Source: a virus. Taken from it: a stretch of DNA of 32,646 nt. The stretch spans positions 1 through 32,646 of the IMG/VR virus record IMGVR_UViG_3300033182_000964; one strand, written 5' to 3'. Below the pieces are notes generated by a model. The model did no database searches. It was not told the DNA's origin and saw only the letters and a program-made list of their open reading frames with translations. The translations under genes and the position numbers were made by a program. This document shows, piece by piece, positions 15,957 through 23,225 of this stretch. Position 1 is the stretch's first letter, and each line of letters begins with the position of its first letter.

Positions 15957-16904
15957 ATGAATATTGGTGAAGAATATATCTGGGCTCAGAAGTATCGACC
16001 AAAGACAGTTGATGAGTGTATCATTATAGATGAACTCAAAGATAGATTTCAGAATTTCATAGAGAAGGGGGATGTTCCTAATCTCCTACTCTATGGAACT
16101 GCTGGAACTGGAAAGACAACTGTTGCAAAGGCGGTTCTTGAAACTCTTGGTTGTGATTATATTGAAATCAACGGTTCTCTTGAAGGTAGAAATATTGACA
16201 CTTTGAGAAACACTATCAAAAGTTTTGCTAGTTCTGTTTCTTTTACTGGTAAGAGAAAGTTTGTGCTTTTAGATGAGGCAGATGGATTAAATCCAACTTC
16301 ACTACAACCCGCATTGAGAGGGTTTATGGAAGAATTCTCTTCTAATTGTGGGTTTATTTTGACTTGTAACTTTAAAGACAAGATTATAAAACCTCTACAT
16401 TCAAGGTGTAGTGTGATAAACTTTTCTATTCCTAAAGATAAAAAACCTTTGATTGCTGCATCTTTCTATAAAAGAGTTTGTCAGATTTTGATAAAAGAGA
16501 ATGTAGAATATGAAGGTGGGATAGTTGCTAAATTGATACAGAAACACTTTCCTGATTTCAGAAGAGTCTTGAATGAACTACAACAATGTGCTAGTTCCAC
16601 AGGTGGTATTACTGGTGACATTCTTGTTTCACAAGATACTGCTATTGATGAATTAGTAGTCTATCTCAAAGATAAAAATTTTACCAAGATGCGAGAGTGG
16701 GTTGTCCAATATGGTGACACAGACCCTGAAAGATTTTTTCGTAAAATTTATGACGGTATGTACCAGTGGATGAAACCAGAAACGATTCCAACAGTTGTCA
16801 TAACACTTGCTGAGTATCAATATAAAGCTTGTTTTGTTGCGGATCAAGAAATCAATATTGTTGCTTGTCTAACAGAATTGATGGCAAATGAGGTTTGTAA
16901 ATAA
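15957..16904 (+). CDS. 44: gp44 clamp loader large subunit
   Basis: This 315-aa AAA+ ATPase (T4 gp44 is 319 aa) begins WAQKYRPKTVDECI, a typical clamp-loader start. It has Walker A GTAGTGKT (47-54), Walker B LLDEADG (D106, E107) and the SRC arginine-finger motif (149-151). Four copies with one gp62 open and load the gp45 ring in T4. Its TAA overlaps the gene 62 ATG by one base. Confidence 0.97.
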   Translation: MNIGEEYIWAQKYRPKTVDECIIIDELKDRFQNFIEKGDVPNLLLYGTAGTGKTTVAKAVLETLGCDYIEINGSLEGRNIDTLRNTIKSFASSVSFTGKRKFVLLDEADGLNPTSLQPALRGFMEEFSSNCGFILTCNFKDKIIKPLHSRCSVINFSIPKDKKPLIAASFYKRVCQILIKENVEYEGGIVAKLIQKHFPDFRRVLNELQQCASSTGGITGDILVSQDTAIDELVVYLKDKNFTKMREWVVQYGDTDPERFFRKIYDGMYQWMKPETIPTVVITLAEYQYKACFVADQEINIVACLTELMANEVCK

Positions 16905-17359
16905 TGAAATTGTTTGAAGAACTTGAAGATGATGAAGTCTTAGAAGAGGAGGATAACACCAAAGAAACCTACTGCCCATTTAAATTCTTTTTGAATTCTA
17001 TAAATAATACTAAAAAAAATGTCTTACTAGAAGACACTAACGGAAAAATTGAAGAAGCTTACAATTCTTACATTATAAATAAAACTTTATCATATTTTCC
17101 TGATACTATTATGCAATGTAATACAGTCAATATGTATTTTGATTTAGATAATAAATTGAAGTATGACTTTTTACTAAATAGTATTAGAAAGAGAAAAAGA
17201 TTTACCCCTTGGGTTAAATCTACTGCCGAAGAAAATATAGAAGTTATAAAGATGTATTTCAATGTAGGAAATGAAAAAGCCAATGAAATATTATCTTTAC
17301 TTAACGAAAACCAAATAAATAAAATAAAAGAGCAGTTAAGTAAAGGTGGTAGGGAGTGA
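16904..17359 (+). CDS. 62: gp62 clamp loader small subunit
   Basis: This 151-aa protein is shorter than T4 gp62 (187 aa), like other marine homologues. It has an acidic N-terminus, YCPFKFFLNSIN, then YIINKTLSYFPDTI and a conserved basic stretch SIRKRKRFTPWVK. It is the non-ATPase subunit that completes the clamp-loader ring with gp44. It is placed between 44 and regA with overlaps on both sides (TAATG and GTGA), so its synthesis is probably coupled to theirs. Confidence 0.88.
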   Translation: MKLFEELEDDEVLEEEDNTKETYCPFKFFLNSINNTKKNVLLEDTNGKIEEAYNSYIINKTLSYFPDTIMQCNTVNMYFDLDNKLKYDFLLNSIRKRKRFTPWVKSTAEENIEVIKMYFNVGNEKANEILSLLNENQINKIKEQLSKGGRE

Positions 17360-17754
17360 ATGAAGAAATAGAACTTTTAAGAGAATTAGTAGAAGTTAGG
17401 TTGAAAAAACCAGAAGACTTTTTAAAGATTAAAGAGACTCTGACAAGAATAGGAATCTCTTCGAAAGATAAAAAACTCTTTCAATCTTGTCATATTCTTC
17501 ACAAAAAGAGTAAGTATTATATAGTTCATTTTAAAGAGTTATTTAAACTTGATGGAAAACCTTGTGATATATCAATCGAAGATATTCAAAGAAGGAACGC
17601 AATAGCTTGTCTCTTAGAAGAGTGGGATTTACTTGAAATAGTTGATAAATTAAAAGTTGAAGATAAAATTCATATAAGAAAAATGAAAATTATCCCTTTC
17701 AGAGAAAAACGTGAATGGGAATTAATTCCAAAATATAATATTGGAAAAAGCTAA
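17356..17754 (+). CDS. regA: RegA translational repressor
   Basis: This 132-aa protein is strongly similar to T4 RegA (122 aa): LKKPEDFLKIKETLTRIGI, SCHILHKKSKYYIVHFKE, and an ending WELIPKYNIG. RegA binds start-codon regions of early mRNAs, including those of replication genes in T4, and blocks their translation. The likely start is GTG at 17356 overlapping the gene 62 stop (GTGA). This gives about 15 extra N-terminal residues compared with T4, and no ATG lies closer to the conserved part. Confidence 0.95.
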   Translation: MNEEIELLRELVEVRLKKPEDFLKIKETLTRIGISSKDKKLFQSCHILHKKSKYYIVHFKELFKLDGKPCDISIEDIQRRNAIACLLEEWDLLEIVDKLKVEDKIHIRKMKIIPFREKREWELIPKYNIGKS

Positions 17755-17763
17755 TAAATAATA

Positions 17764-17792
17764 TTGACAAACATTTAAATTTATGTTATTAT
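17764..17792 (+). promoter_or_regulatory. Sigma70-like promoter for hsp20
   Basis: TTGACA, 17 bp, TATTAT, with TGT before the -10. A transcript would start near 17799, leaving a 5' leader of about 75 nt before the hsp20 ATG. Confidence 0.85.
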
Positions 17793-17802
17793 AAAAATAA
17801 CA

Positions 17803-17832
17803 CTTAGAAATGCTGAAGGTCGGGTTTCTAAG
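17803..17832 (+). other. 5'-proximal hairpin in hsp20 leader
   Basis: CTTAGAAA and TTTCTAAG form a perfect 8-bp stem around a 14-nt loop (17811-17824). It would lie only about 4 nt from the expected transcript 5' end. Confidence 0.65.
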
Positions 17833-17851
17833 TTTTGTGAAAATGAATGAC

Positions 17852-17867
17852 TTGCTTAATAAAGGAG
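17852..17867 (+). promoter_or_regulatory. Candidate ROSE-like RNA thermometer masking the hsp20 ribosome site
   Basis: UUGCU (17852-17856) can pair with the ribosome binding sequence AGGAG (17863-17867) as U-G, U-A, G opposite G, C-G and U-A, with one more U-A pair (17857-17862) and a loop AAUA. UYGCU opposite the Shine-Dalgarno with a G-G mismatch is the hallmark of ROSE thermometers, which control small heat-shock genes in bacteria. Here too the gene is a small heat-shock gene. The pairing is short and seen by eye only. Confidence 0.45.
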
Positions 17868-17873
17868 TTAAAA

Positions 17874-18284
17874 ATGCAAATGTCTAAATTTTTTGAATTG
17901 GCTATCATAGATAGCATGACTGACGGATGGAACTTTAGGAGTTCTGAATCAAATTATTACCCACCACACAATGTGTTAAAATTATCTGATGATAGTTTTG
18001 CTCTAGAATTTGCTGTGGCAGGATTTAAACAAGAGGAACTGGAAGTTCTTCTGGATAAAAATACACTCGTTATATCTGGTAAAAAGAAATCGGATAACGA
18101 ATCACAAATAACCGATGCTTCTTATCATTACAAAGGTATATCGACAAGAAGTTTTAAAAAATCTTTTCAATTGGAAAAGTATTTGGAAGTCACTAATGTT
18201 TCTCTATCTGATGGTATATTAAAAATTCTTCTAGAAAGAATAGTACCAGAAGAAGAAAAACCTAAAATTTTGACGATAAGTTAA
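17874..18284 (+). CDS. hsp20: Hsp20 small heat-shock protein
   Basis: This 136-aa protein has the alpha-crystallin domain: FALEFAVAGFKQEELEVLLDKNTLVISGKKK, then RSFKKSFQLEKYLEVTNVSLSDGILKILLER, and a C-terminal tail with PKILTIS, holding an I/L-x-I-type motif used for oligomer assembly. It is an ATP-independent chaperone. Marine T4-like phages often carry it near regA; a role in virion assembly or stress is inferred. The ATG at 17874 has AAGGAG at 6-nt spacing. The upstream in-frame ATG at 17847 has no ribosome site and is rejected. Confidence 0.93.
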   Translation: MQMSKFFELAIIDSMTDGWNFRSSESNYYPPHNVLKLSDDSFALEFAVAGFKQEELEVLLDKNTLVISGKKKSDNESQITDASYHYKGISTRSFKKSFQLEKYLEVTNVSLSDGILKILLERIVPEEEKPKILTIS

Positions 18285-18295
18285 TTTTTAATAAA

Positions 18296-18319
18296 GTGGG
18301 AAGGGTAAAATCTTCCCAC
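18296..18319 (+). terminator. Hairpin after hsp20, possible terminator
   Basis: GTGGGAAG pairs with CTTCCCAC (8 bp) around an 8-nt loop, 11 bp after the hsp20 stop. No T run follows, so termination may be weak; it could also protect mRNA ends. A late promoter starts at the next base. Confidence 0.6.
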
Positions 18320-18327
18320 TATAAATA
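18320..18327 (+). promoter_or_regulatory. T4-type late promoter TATAAATA for amidase
   Basis: This exact box ends 5 bp before the ATG at 18333. With T4 spacing the transcript would begin at or next to that ATG. Confidence 0.6.
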
Positions 18328-18332
18328 AACTG

Positions 18333-18830
18333 ATGGTACATGCAAATTTTATTTTACTTTTAACAATTTTTTTAACAAGTGGTTTTTATTCAGATTTTAT
18401 TTTCGAGAAACCTACTAGAACTGTTAAAAAAGTTTTCATTCATTGTAGTGACAGTGATTGGAGACACCATGATGATATATCAGTGATTAGAAAATGGCAT
18501 GTACAGGAAAAGGGGTGGTATGATGTTGGATATCACTACTTCATAAAAAAGAATGGAACAATTCAGAAAGGTAGGAATTTAGAGTTCACACCTTCATCAC
18601 AAAAAGGTCACAATTCTAGAACTATATCTATTTGTCTGCACGGAAAAGAAAAATTTACTGAAAGGCAATTTGAATCATTAAGAAAATTATGTCTAGAAAT
18701 ATATAGAGCATATAACGGTAGAATAACTTTTCATGGGCATAGAGAAATTACAGATGAGAAAACTTGTCCGAATTTTGATTACGTTGAAGTTCTTAATTTA
18801 GACGAACATGGACGTATGAAGGGAATATAA
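18333..18830 (+). CDS. N-acetylmuramoyl-L-alanine amidase (PGRP/T7 lysozyme type)
   Basis: This 165-aa protein has an Amidase_2/PGRP domain from about residue 32. Zinc ligands are His37 (VFIHCS), His136 (HGHRE) and Cys145 (TCPNFD); GYHYFI (Y67, H68) and GRN follow the family pattern. The first 20 residues are strongly hydrophobic (ANFILLLTIFLTSGF), which suggests a signal peptide or signal-anchor; the n-region lacks basic residues, so export may be atypical. It would cut the bond between muramic acid and the stem peptide, acting as an endolysin. No ribosome site is visible, and the late promoter would give a leaderless mRNA. Confidence 0.9.
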   Translation: MVHANFILLLTIFLTSGFYSDFIFEKPTRTVKKVFIHCSDSDWRHHDDISVIRKWHVQEKGWYDVGYHYFIKKNGTIQKGRNLEFTPSSQKGHNSRTISICLHGKEKFTERQFESLRKLCLEIYRAYNGRITFHGHREITDEKTCPNFDYVEVLNLDEHGRMKGI

Positions 18831-18831
18831 T

Positions 18832-19131
18832 ATGAAAATTTATGCAATGAGAATGAAAACTGGTGAAGAAGTTATTTTCAGAACAGAAACAGATTTTGAT
18901 AAATTAGTCGAATCCATCAATCAGAATGTTTTGATTAAAGTTGAAAAACCTGTAACCATGTTACCAGTTGAAAATAGAGTTACGTTTGTTCCTTGGGTTT
19001 TCTTTGCTAAAGATGACAACTTCACTTTTAGCACTCAAGATGTAGTTCTGTTTTATTATCCACAAGAACAAATTGAATCCGAATACAGGAGAATGACTAG
19101 CGGAATTATTACCAGTCCATCTTTAGCATAA
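18832..19131 (+). CDS. Conserved small beta-rich protein (possibly Sm-like)
   Basis: This 99-aa protein begins MKIYAMRMKTGEEVIF, followed by a charged segment and FVPWVFFAKDDNFTFSTQDVVLFYYPQ. The strand pattern with a start like MKIYxxRxxTGEExI is shared with short conserved proteins placed near gene 43 in cyanophages and suggests an Sm-like or SH3-like barrel. It begins 1 bp after the amidase stop, so it is co-transcribed with it. Function unknown. Confidence 0.65.
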   Translation: MKIYAMRMKTGEEVIFRTETDFDKLVESINQNVLIKVEKPVTMLPVENRVTFVPWVFFAKDDNFTFSTQDVVLFYYPQEQIESEYRRMTSGIITSPSLA

Positions 19132-19136
19132 ATACC

Positions 19137-19165
19137 TTGACTTTTTTACCGTATTGTATTATAAT
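19137..19165 (+). promoter_or_regulatory. Sigma70-like promoter for gene 43
   Basis: TTGACT, 17 bp, TATAAT, 20 bp before the DNA polymerase ATG, with GTGAGGG as ribosome site. Confidence 0.82.
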
Positions 19166-19185
19166 AGTAATCAAAGTGAGGGTTT

Positions 19186-21672
19186 ATGCGTTTCTATACT
19201 TCCGTTAATTCGGTCAATGATAAAATTTTAGTTAAAGGTTTCGTTAATGGTGAAAGGTTCATTGATAAAGTTCCTTATCAACCTTCTATGTTTATGAAAT
19301 CTAATGCGGGTGATAAAACACCTTATAAGGATATCTATGGTAATCCTCTGAAAAAGATAGTGTTCCAGAGTCTCCAAGAAGCAAAAGATAAGTGTTTCCA
19401 AAAAAGCACAAGGGAAGACTACTATGGTATGGCAAACTTCGAATACTCTTACATTGCCGATGAGTGGCCTGATGAGATAGAGTTTGACCCTAAACTAGTA
19501 AAGAAACTCTATCTCGATATTGAGGTTTCATCTGAGAACGGTTTCCCCAAACCAGAAGAAGCTTCCGAACCTGTTACGGCAATAACTCTTTCTAATGGAG
19601 ATATGTATTTTGTTTTTGGGTTGAAAGAATATAAACCACATAAAGAAAAGATTTATTATAAAAGGTTCAAATCTGAGCATGAACTTTTAGAAGGTTTTAT
19701 CAAGTTCTGGTCTGGTTTTGAGGTAGATGTTATCACTGGCTGGAACACTAAGTTCTTTGATATTCCTTACCTAGTCAATCGTATCAAGGTTCTTTTAGGT
19801 GATAAAGAATCTAAAAAACTATCCCCGTTCGGTATAGTGAGAGAAAGGATGGTTCAAAAATATCAAATTGCTGGGCCATCTGGGGGAACACAACAGACTT
19901 ACAATATCTTGGGAGTTTCTGATTTAGACTATCTTGAAATGTATAAAAAGTTCACTTTCACTAATCAAGAAAGTTACAGACTTGATCATATTGCTTTCAT
20001 TGAACTTGGTGAAAAGAAATTAGATTATTCAGAATATGAAGGGCTTTCTGACTTGTATGAGAAAGATTATCAAAAGTTTATTGAATATAACGTAAAAGAC
20101 GTTGAGTTGATTGTGCGACTTGAAGAGAAACTTGGTTTCATTGAGATGGTTCAAACGATGGCATATGATGCTAAGGTGAATTATGATGATACATTCTTTC
20201 AAGTTCGTATGTGGGATGTTATTATTTTCAATGCTCTGAAGAAGTATAAGATTGTGATCCCTCCAAAGATTAAACAACCCAGTCAACCATTTGAAGGTGC
20301 TTATGTGAAAGAACCTAAATCTGGATACTATGAGTGGGTGACTTCTTTTGACTTGAACTCTCTTTATCCTCATATTATTATGCAGTGGAACTCATCTCCA
20401 GAAACACTCAAAAGAAAAAATGACGATGTAACTGTCAATGATTTACTCAATCAAGTCTATGAACCAGAAATAAGTGAGAATGAGTCTATGATGGCGAATG
20501 GTTCTGTTTATGATAAGACGAGAACAGGCATTCTTCCTGCTTTAATGTCAAAGATGTATGAAGATAGAAAGAAATACAAAAAGCAGATGATAAAACTGCA
20601 AAAGGAGTATGAGAAAACAAAAGACCATAACACCAAAATGCTTGCTGACAAGTATTACAATCTTCAGTTAGTCAAAAAGATTCAGTTGAACTCTGCTTAT
20701 GGTGCTATTGGCAATCGTTTTTTCCGTTTCTTTGATGTTCGTATCGCAGAAGGCATCACAACTTCTGGTCAGTTGGTCATTCGTTGGGCAGAGAAAAAGA
20801 TGAACGAGTTTCTGCGAAAAAGGTTTGGTAATGATGAAAAAGATTTCGTGATTGCTTCTGATACAGATTCTTTATATCTTGATTTGTCCGATTATGTTAG
20901 TGAGATGGAAACAAAAGATAAGTCCGAAATAGCAGACAAATTGAATCTAATTTCTCAAAATGAGATTCAACCTTATATGGAACAGTTCTATGATGAATTG
21001 AAAAACTATCTCAATTGCCCAAAACAAAAAATGGTGATGGAAAGAGAGGTTATCGCAGACCAAGGTATATGGATTGGTAAGAAGCACTATGTTCTCAATG
21101 TTCTTGATTCTGAAGGGGTTAGATATGAAAAACCTAAACTCAAGATGATGGGAATATCTGCTGTCAAGAGTTCTACTCCTGCTATCTGTCGTGATAACAT
21201 TAAGAAATCTATTGACATTCTGATGAATGGTAATCAGGAAGAGTTGTTTGATTTTTTGGATACTGCCAAAGACAGTTTTATGAAGGCTCCTGCTGAAGAT
21301 ATTATGTTTCCTAGGGGTGTCAATAATATCCAAAAATATACAGGTCAGGATACTCTCTATACGAAGGGGACACCTATCCACGTGAAGGGTGCATTACTCT
21401 ACAATAGGTTCCTAAAAGAAAAGAACCTTGAAAAGAAGTATGAAAAAATTGAAGAGGGTGAAAAAATCAAGTTCTGTTATCTGAAACAACCGAATCCTGT
21501 TTTCGATACAGTTTTTGCCATCAAAGATATTCTTCCAAAGGAGTTCGAGCTTCAAGAATTTATCGACTATGAAAAACAATGGGAGAAAGCTTTCCTCGAA
21601 TCTGTTGAAGATATTGTTGATGCTAGAGGTTGGAAGACAAAAAAATCTTCAAGTTTATTTGACTTTTTCTAA
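19186..21672 (+). CDS. 43: gp43 DNA polymerase (family B)
   Basis: This 828-aa protein (T4 gp43 is 898 aa) carries the 3'-5' exonuclease motifs DIE (111-113), GWNTKFFDIP and YNVKD. The polymerase motifs are DLNSLYP (389-395, motif A), KKIQLNSAYG (497-506, motif B) and SDTDS (558-562, motif C), with KKHY later. The C-terminus is KKSSSLFDFF (819-828), matching the clamp-binding tail of T4/RB69 polymerase (KKASLFDMFDF). It replicates the phage genome with gp45/44/62, gp41 and UvsX. The codons of its last residues also contain the -35 box of the next promoter and lie inside a 78-bp repeat. Confidence 0.98.
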   Translation: MRFYTSVNSVNDKILVKGFVNGERFIDKVPYQPSMFMKSNAGDKTPYKDIYGNPLKKIVFQSLQEAKDKCFQKSTREDYYGMANFEYSYIADEWPDEIEFDPKLVKKLYLDIEVSSENGFPKPEEASEPVTAITLSNGDMYFVFGLKEYKPHKEKIYYKRFKSEHELLEGFIKFWSGFEVDVITGWNTKFFDIPYLVNRIKVLLGDKESKKLSPFGIVRERMVQKYQIAGPSGGTQQTYNILGVSDLDYLEMYKKFTFTNQESYRLDHIAFIELGEKKLDYSEYEGLSDLYEKDYQKFIEYNVKDVELIVRLEEKLGFIEMVQTMAYDAKVNYDDTFFQVRMWDVIIFNALKKYKIVIPPKIKQPSQPFEGAYVKEPKSGYYEWVTSFDLNSLYPHIIMQWNSSPETLKRKNDDVTVNDLLNQVYEPEISENESMMANGSVYDKTRTGILPALMSKMYEDRKKYKKQMIKLQKEYEKTKDHNTKMLADKYYNLQLVKKIQLNSAYGAIGNRFFRFFDVRIAEGITTSGQLVIRWAEKKMNEFLRKRFGNDEKDFVIASDTDSLYLDLSDYVSEMETKDKSEIADKLNLISQNEIQPYMEQFYDELKNYLNCPKQKMVMEREVIADQGIWIGKKHYVLNVLDSEGVRYEKPKLKMMGISAVKSSTPAICRDNIKKSIDILMNGNQEELFDFLDTAKDSFMKAPAEDIMFPRGVNNIQKYTGQDTLYTKGTPIHVKGALLYNRFLKEKNLEKKYEKIEEGEKIKFCYLKQPNPVFDTVFAIKDILPKEFELQEFIDYEKQWEKAFLESVEDIVDARGWKTKKSSSLFDFF

Positions 21673-21717
21673 AAGATATGTTACTATAATACTATAGGAG
21701 TTAAAAATATGGATTTT
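21640..21717 (+). repeat. 78-bp direct repeat, copy 1 (end of 43 + promoter + start codon)
   Basis: It is identical to 22140-22217 except for one base (A at 21657, G at 22157). It holds the last codons of gene 43, a promoter, the ribosome site GGAG and the first codons ATGGATTTT of the next gene. The two copies are exactly 500 bp apart. Confidence 0.97.
21659..21687 (+). promoter_or_regulatory. Sigma70-like promoter of inserted gene
   Basis: TTGACT, 17 bp, TACTAT with TGT before the -10. The -35 overlaps codons for the gp43 C-terminal LFDFF. Confidence 0.65.
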
Positions 21718-22140
21718 AGTTATATTGTAGTACATGAAACTCTGTTAAACAAAGAAGCAATTATTGAACACTACTCAGAGAAAGACGGTGTAGAAGTCAA
21801 ATATGTTTGTACTACAGATTTAAAAGAAAGTGACTGTCCTGTAGATGTGTTCTACAGAGAAACTCCACATCCAGAGTTTGGTAACAGATATTTTGGGTTG
21901 TACTGGGATCAAGTTCGTGGACATTTAATGATTACCAATGCTGATGTAGTTGAAGAACTTGAGTTTGGCATGGTAGAATGCGATGGCAAATATTATTACA
22001 GTCAAAGTCGTCACGATTACAAAAAACTAGACAACGGCAAGATGATTGATGGAGGTCGAGCATATATTAAAACCAACCGAGGATGTGATGCTGTTATGCG
22101 AATCATCGATGGCAAGTTTATTGCTAAGGATGGCAGATGA
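21709..22140 (+). CDS. Inserted 143-aa conserved phage protein, unknown function
   Basis: This 143-aa protein begins MDFSYIVVHETLLN, where the MDF comes from the repeat shared with UvsX. Conspicuous later stretches are FYRETPHPEFGNRYFGLYW, ITNADVVEELEFGMVE, YSQSRHDY and DGGRAYIKTNRGCD. These aromatic, Gly-rich patterns look like a compact beta-rich protein of a type I have a vague memory of from cyanophages, but I cannot name a function. It stands between gp43 and UvsX, whose neighbourhood is direct in relatives, and is bounded by two 78-bp direct repeats. Promoter and ribosome site are copies of those of uvsX. It is clearly a real gene by its codon pattern. Confidence 0.8.
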   Translation: MDFSYIVVHETLLNKEAIIEHYSEKDGVEVKYVCTTDLKESDCPVDVFYRETPHPEFGNRYFGLYWDQVRGHLMITNADVVEELEFGMVECDGKYYYSQSRHDYKKLDNGKMIDGGRAYIKTNRGCDAVMRIIDGKFIAKDGR

Positions 22141-22172
22141 AAAAATCTTCAAGTTTGTTTGACTTTTTCTAA
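22137..22172 (+). CDS. Possible 11-aa peptide equal to the gp43 clamp-binding tail
   Basis: The second repeat copy leaves an ORF reading M-KKSSSLFDFF-stop, the exact C-terminal ten residues of gp43. Its ATG overlaps the stop of the inserted gene as ATGA, and AAGGA (22126-22130) lies 6 nt upstream, an effective-looking ribosome site. The single base difference from copy 1 is synonymous (Leu TTA/TTG). It may be only a recombination scar, or a translated peptide that competes for gp45. Confidence 0.35.
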   Translation: MKKSSSLFDFF

Positions 22173-22217
22173 AAGATATGTTACTATAATACTATAGGAG
22201 TTAAAAATATGGATTTT
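22140..22217 (+). repeat. 78-bp direct repeat, copy 2
   Basis: This is the second copy of 21640-21717 (77 of 78 bases identical). It supplies the promoter, ribosome site and first codons of uvsX. Confidence 0.97.
22159..22187 (+). promoter_or_regulatory. Sigma70-like promoter for uvsX
   Basis: This duplicated copy of the promoter at 21659-21687 (TTGACT, 17 bp, TACTAT, extended -10) lies 21 bp before the uvsX ATG. Confidence 0.65.
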
Positions 22218-23225
22218 GAAAGTATTATTTCTGCTGCTGGTAATGAGTTTGCTCAGACTGCCAGTGAGATGGAAGAAACACAATCATACATTGATACTGG
22301 AAGTTACACCTTGAATGCCATTTTATCTGGTTCTATTTACAAAGGACTTCCAGGAAATAAAGTTACTGCTTATGCAGGTGAACAGGCAACAGGGAAGACC
22401 TTTTTTGTTTTTGAGGCTGTGAAGAACTTTCTCCTTTCTAAACCCGAAGGAAGAGTTCTATTTTTTGAGACTGAGAATGCCTTGGAAAAAGGAATGTTTG
22501 ACTCTCGTGGAATTGACTCGTCCAGGATAACTATCTTCCCTGTTGCCACTATTGAAGAATTCAAGTCACAAGCAGTTAGGATTTTAGATGCCTATCTTGC
22601 TATAAAAGAATCTGAAAGACCTGATTTGATGATGTGTCTCGATTCACTAGGGATGTTGTCTACGTCCAAAGAGGTGAATGACACAACAGAAGGATCGGAT
22701 AAAGCGGACTTTACGAGACCTAAACTGATCCGTTCTGCTTTCCGAGTTCTCACTCTCAAACTCGGAAGAGCTAATGTCCCTCTTCTTATTACCAACCACA
22801 CTTATACGAGTGTTGGTAGTTTTATCCCTACTCAAACATCTGCTGGAGGTGGCGGTCTCAAATATGCTGCCTCCAGCATTGCTCTTTTAAGTAAGAAGCA
22901 AGTGAAGGAAGGGACAGAGAAGGTCGGAAACATAGTGAAAATAAAAATGGAGAAGTCGAGATTTACCAAAGAGGGTTCATCTATAGAAACTAAAATAGAC
23001 TTTGAGAAGGGTCTTGATAGATATCACGGAATGATTGAACTTGGATTAGAAGCAGGAGTGTTTCAAAAGAGTGGTACAAGGATTTTAGTCGGAGAATCCA
23101 AACTCTACCCAAAAGCAATCTACGATGACCCAGAAAAGTATTTCACAAAAGAAGTGCTTGACAAAATAGATGATTATGTGATAAAAAGATATAGTTACGG
23201 AAAAAATAGTACAACGGAGGAATAA
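22209..23225 (+). CDS. uvsX: UvsX recombinase (RecA-like)
   Basis: This 338-aa protein (T4 UvsX is 391 aa) has Walker A GEQATGKT (57-64), Walker B LMMCLDSLG (D145), the DNA-binding loop region with SAGGGGLKYAAS, and a C-terminal region matching the T4 family. It forms filaments on single-stranded DNA with UvsY and carries out strand exchange for recombination-dependent replication and repair. The 3' end overlaps the gene 41 ATG by one base (TAATG). Start at 22209 is set by GGAG in the repeat. Confidence 0.96.
   Translation: MDFESIISAAGNEFAQTASEMEETQSYIDTGSYTLNAILSGSIYKGLPGNKVTAYAGEQATGKTFFVFEAVKNFLLSKPEGRVLFFETENALEKGMFDSRGIDSSRITIFPVATIEEFKSQAVRILDAYLAIKESERPDLMMCLDSLGMLSTSKEVNDTTEGSDKADFTRPKLIRSAFRVLTLKLGRANVPLLITNHTYTSVGSFIPTQTSAGGGGLKYAASSIALLSKKQVKEGTEKVGNIVKIKMEKSRFTKEGSSIETKIDFEKGLDRYHGMIELGLEAGVFQKSGTRILVGESKLYPKAIYDDPEKYFTKEVLDKIDDYVIKRYSYGKNSTTEE

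Noticed and set aside
17843-17887. 14-codon leader ORF overlapping the hsp20 start
   Set aside because: It has no ribosome site and its ATG lies in unstructured A-rich leader; it is more likely a chance frame.
20947-21381. 144-aa open frame on the minus strand (and similar ones such as 29657-30028 and 2554-2955)
   Set aside because: They lie opposite well-supported genes with clear family motifs and have no sensible ribosome site or protein pattern.
21515-21697. 60-aa open frame overlapping the end of gene 43
   Set aside because: It is a shadow frame of the polymerase gene, which continues with conserved sequence to its clamp-binding tail.
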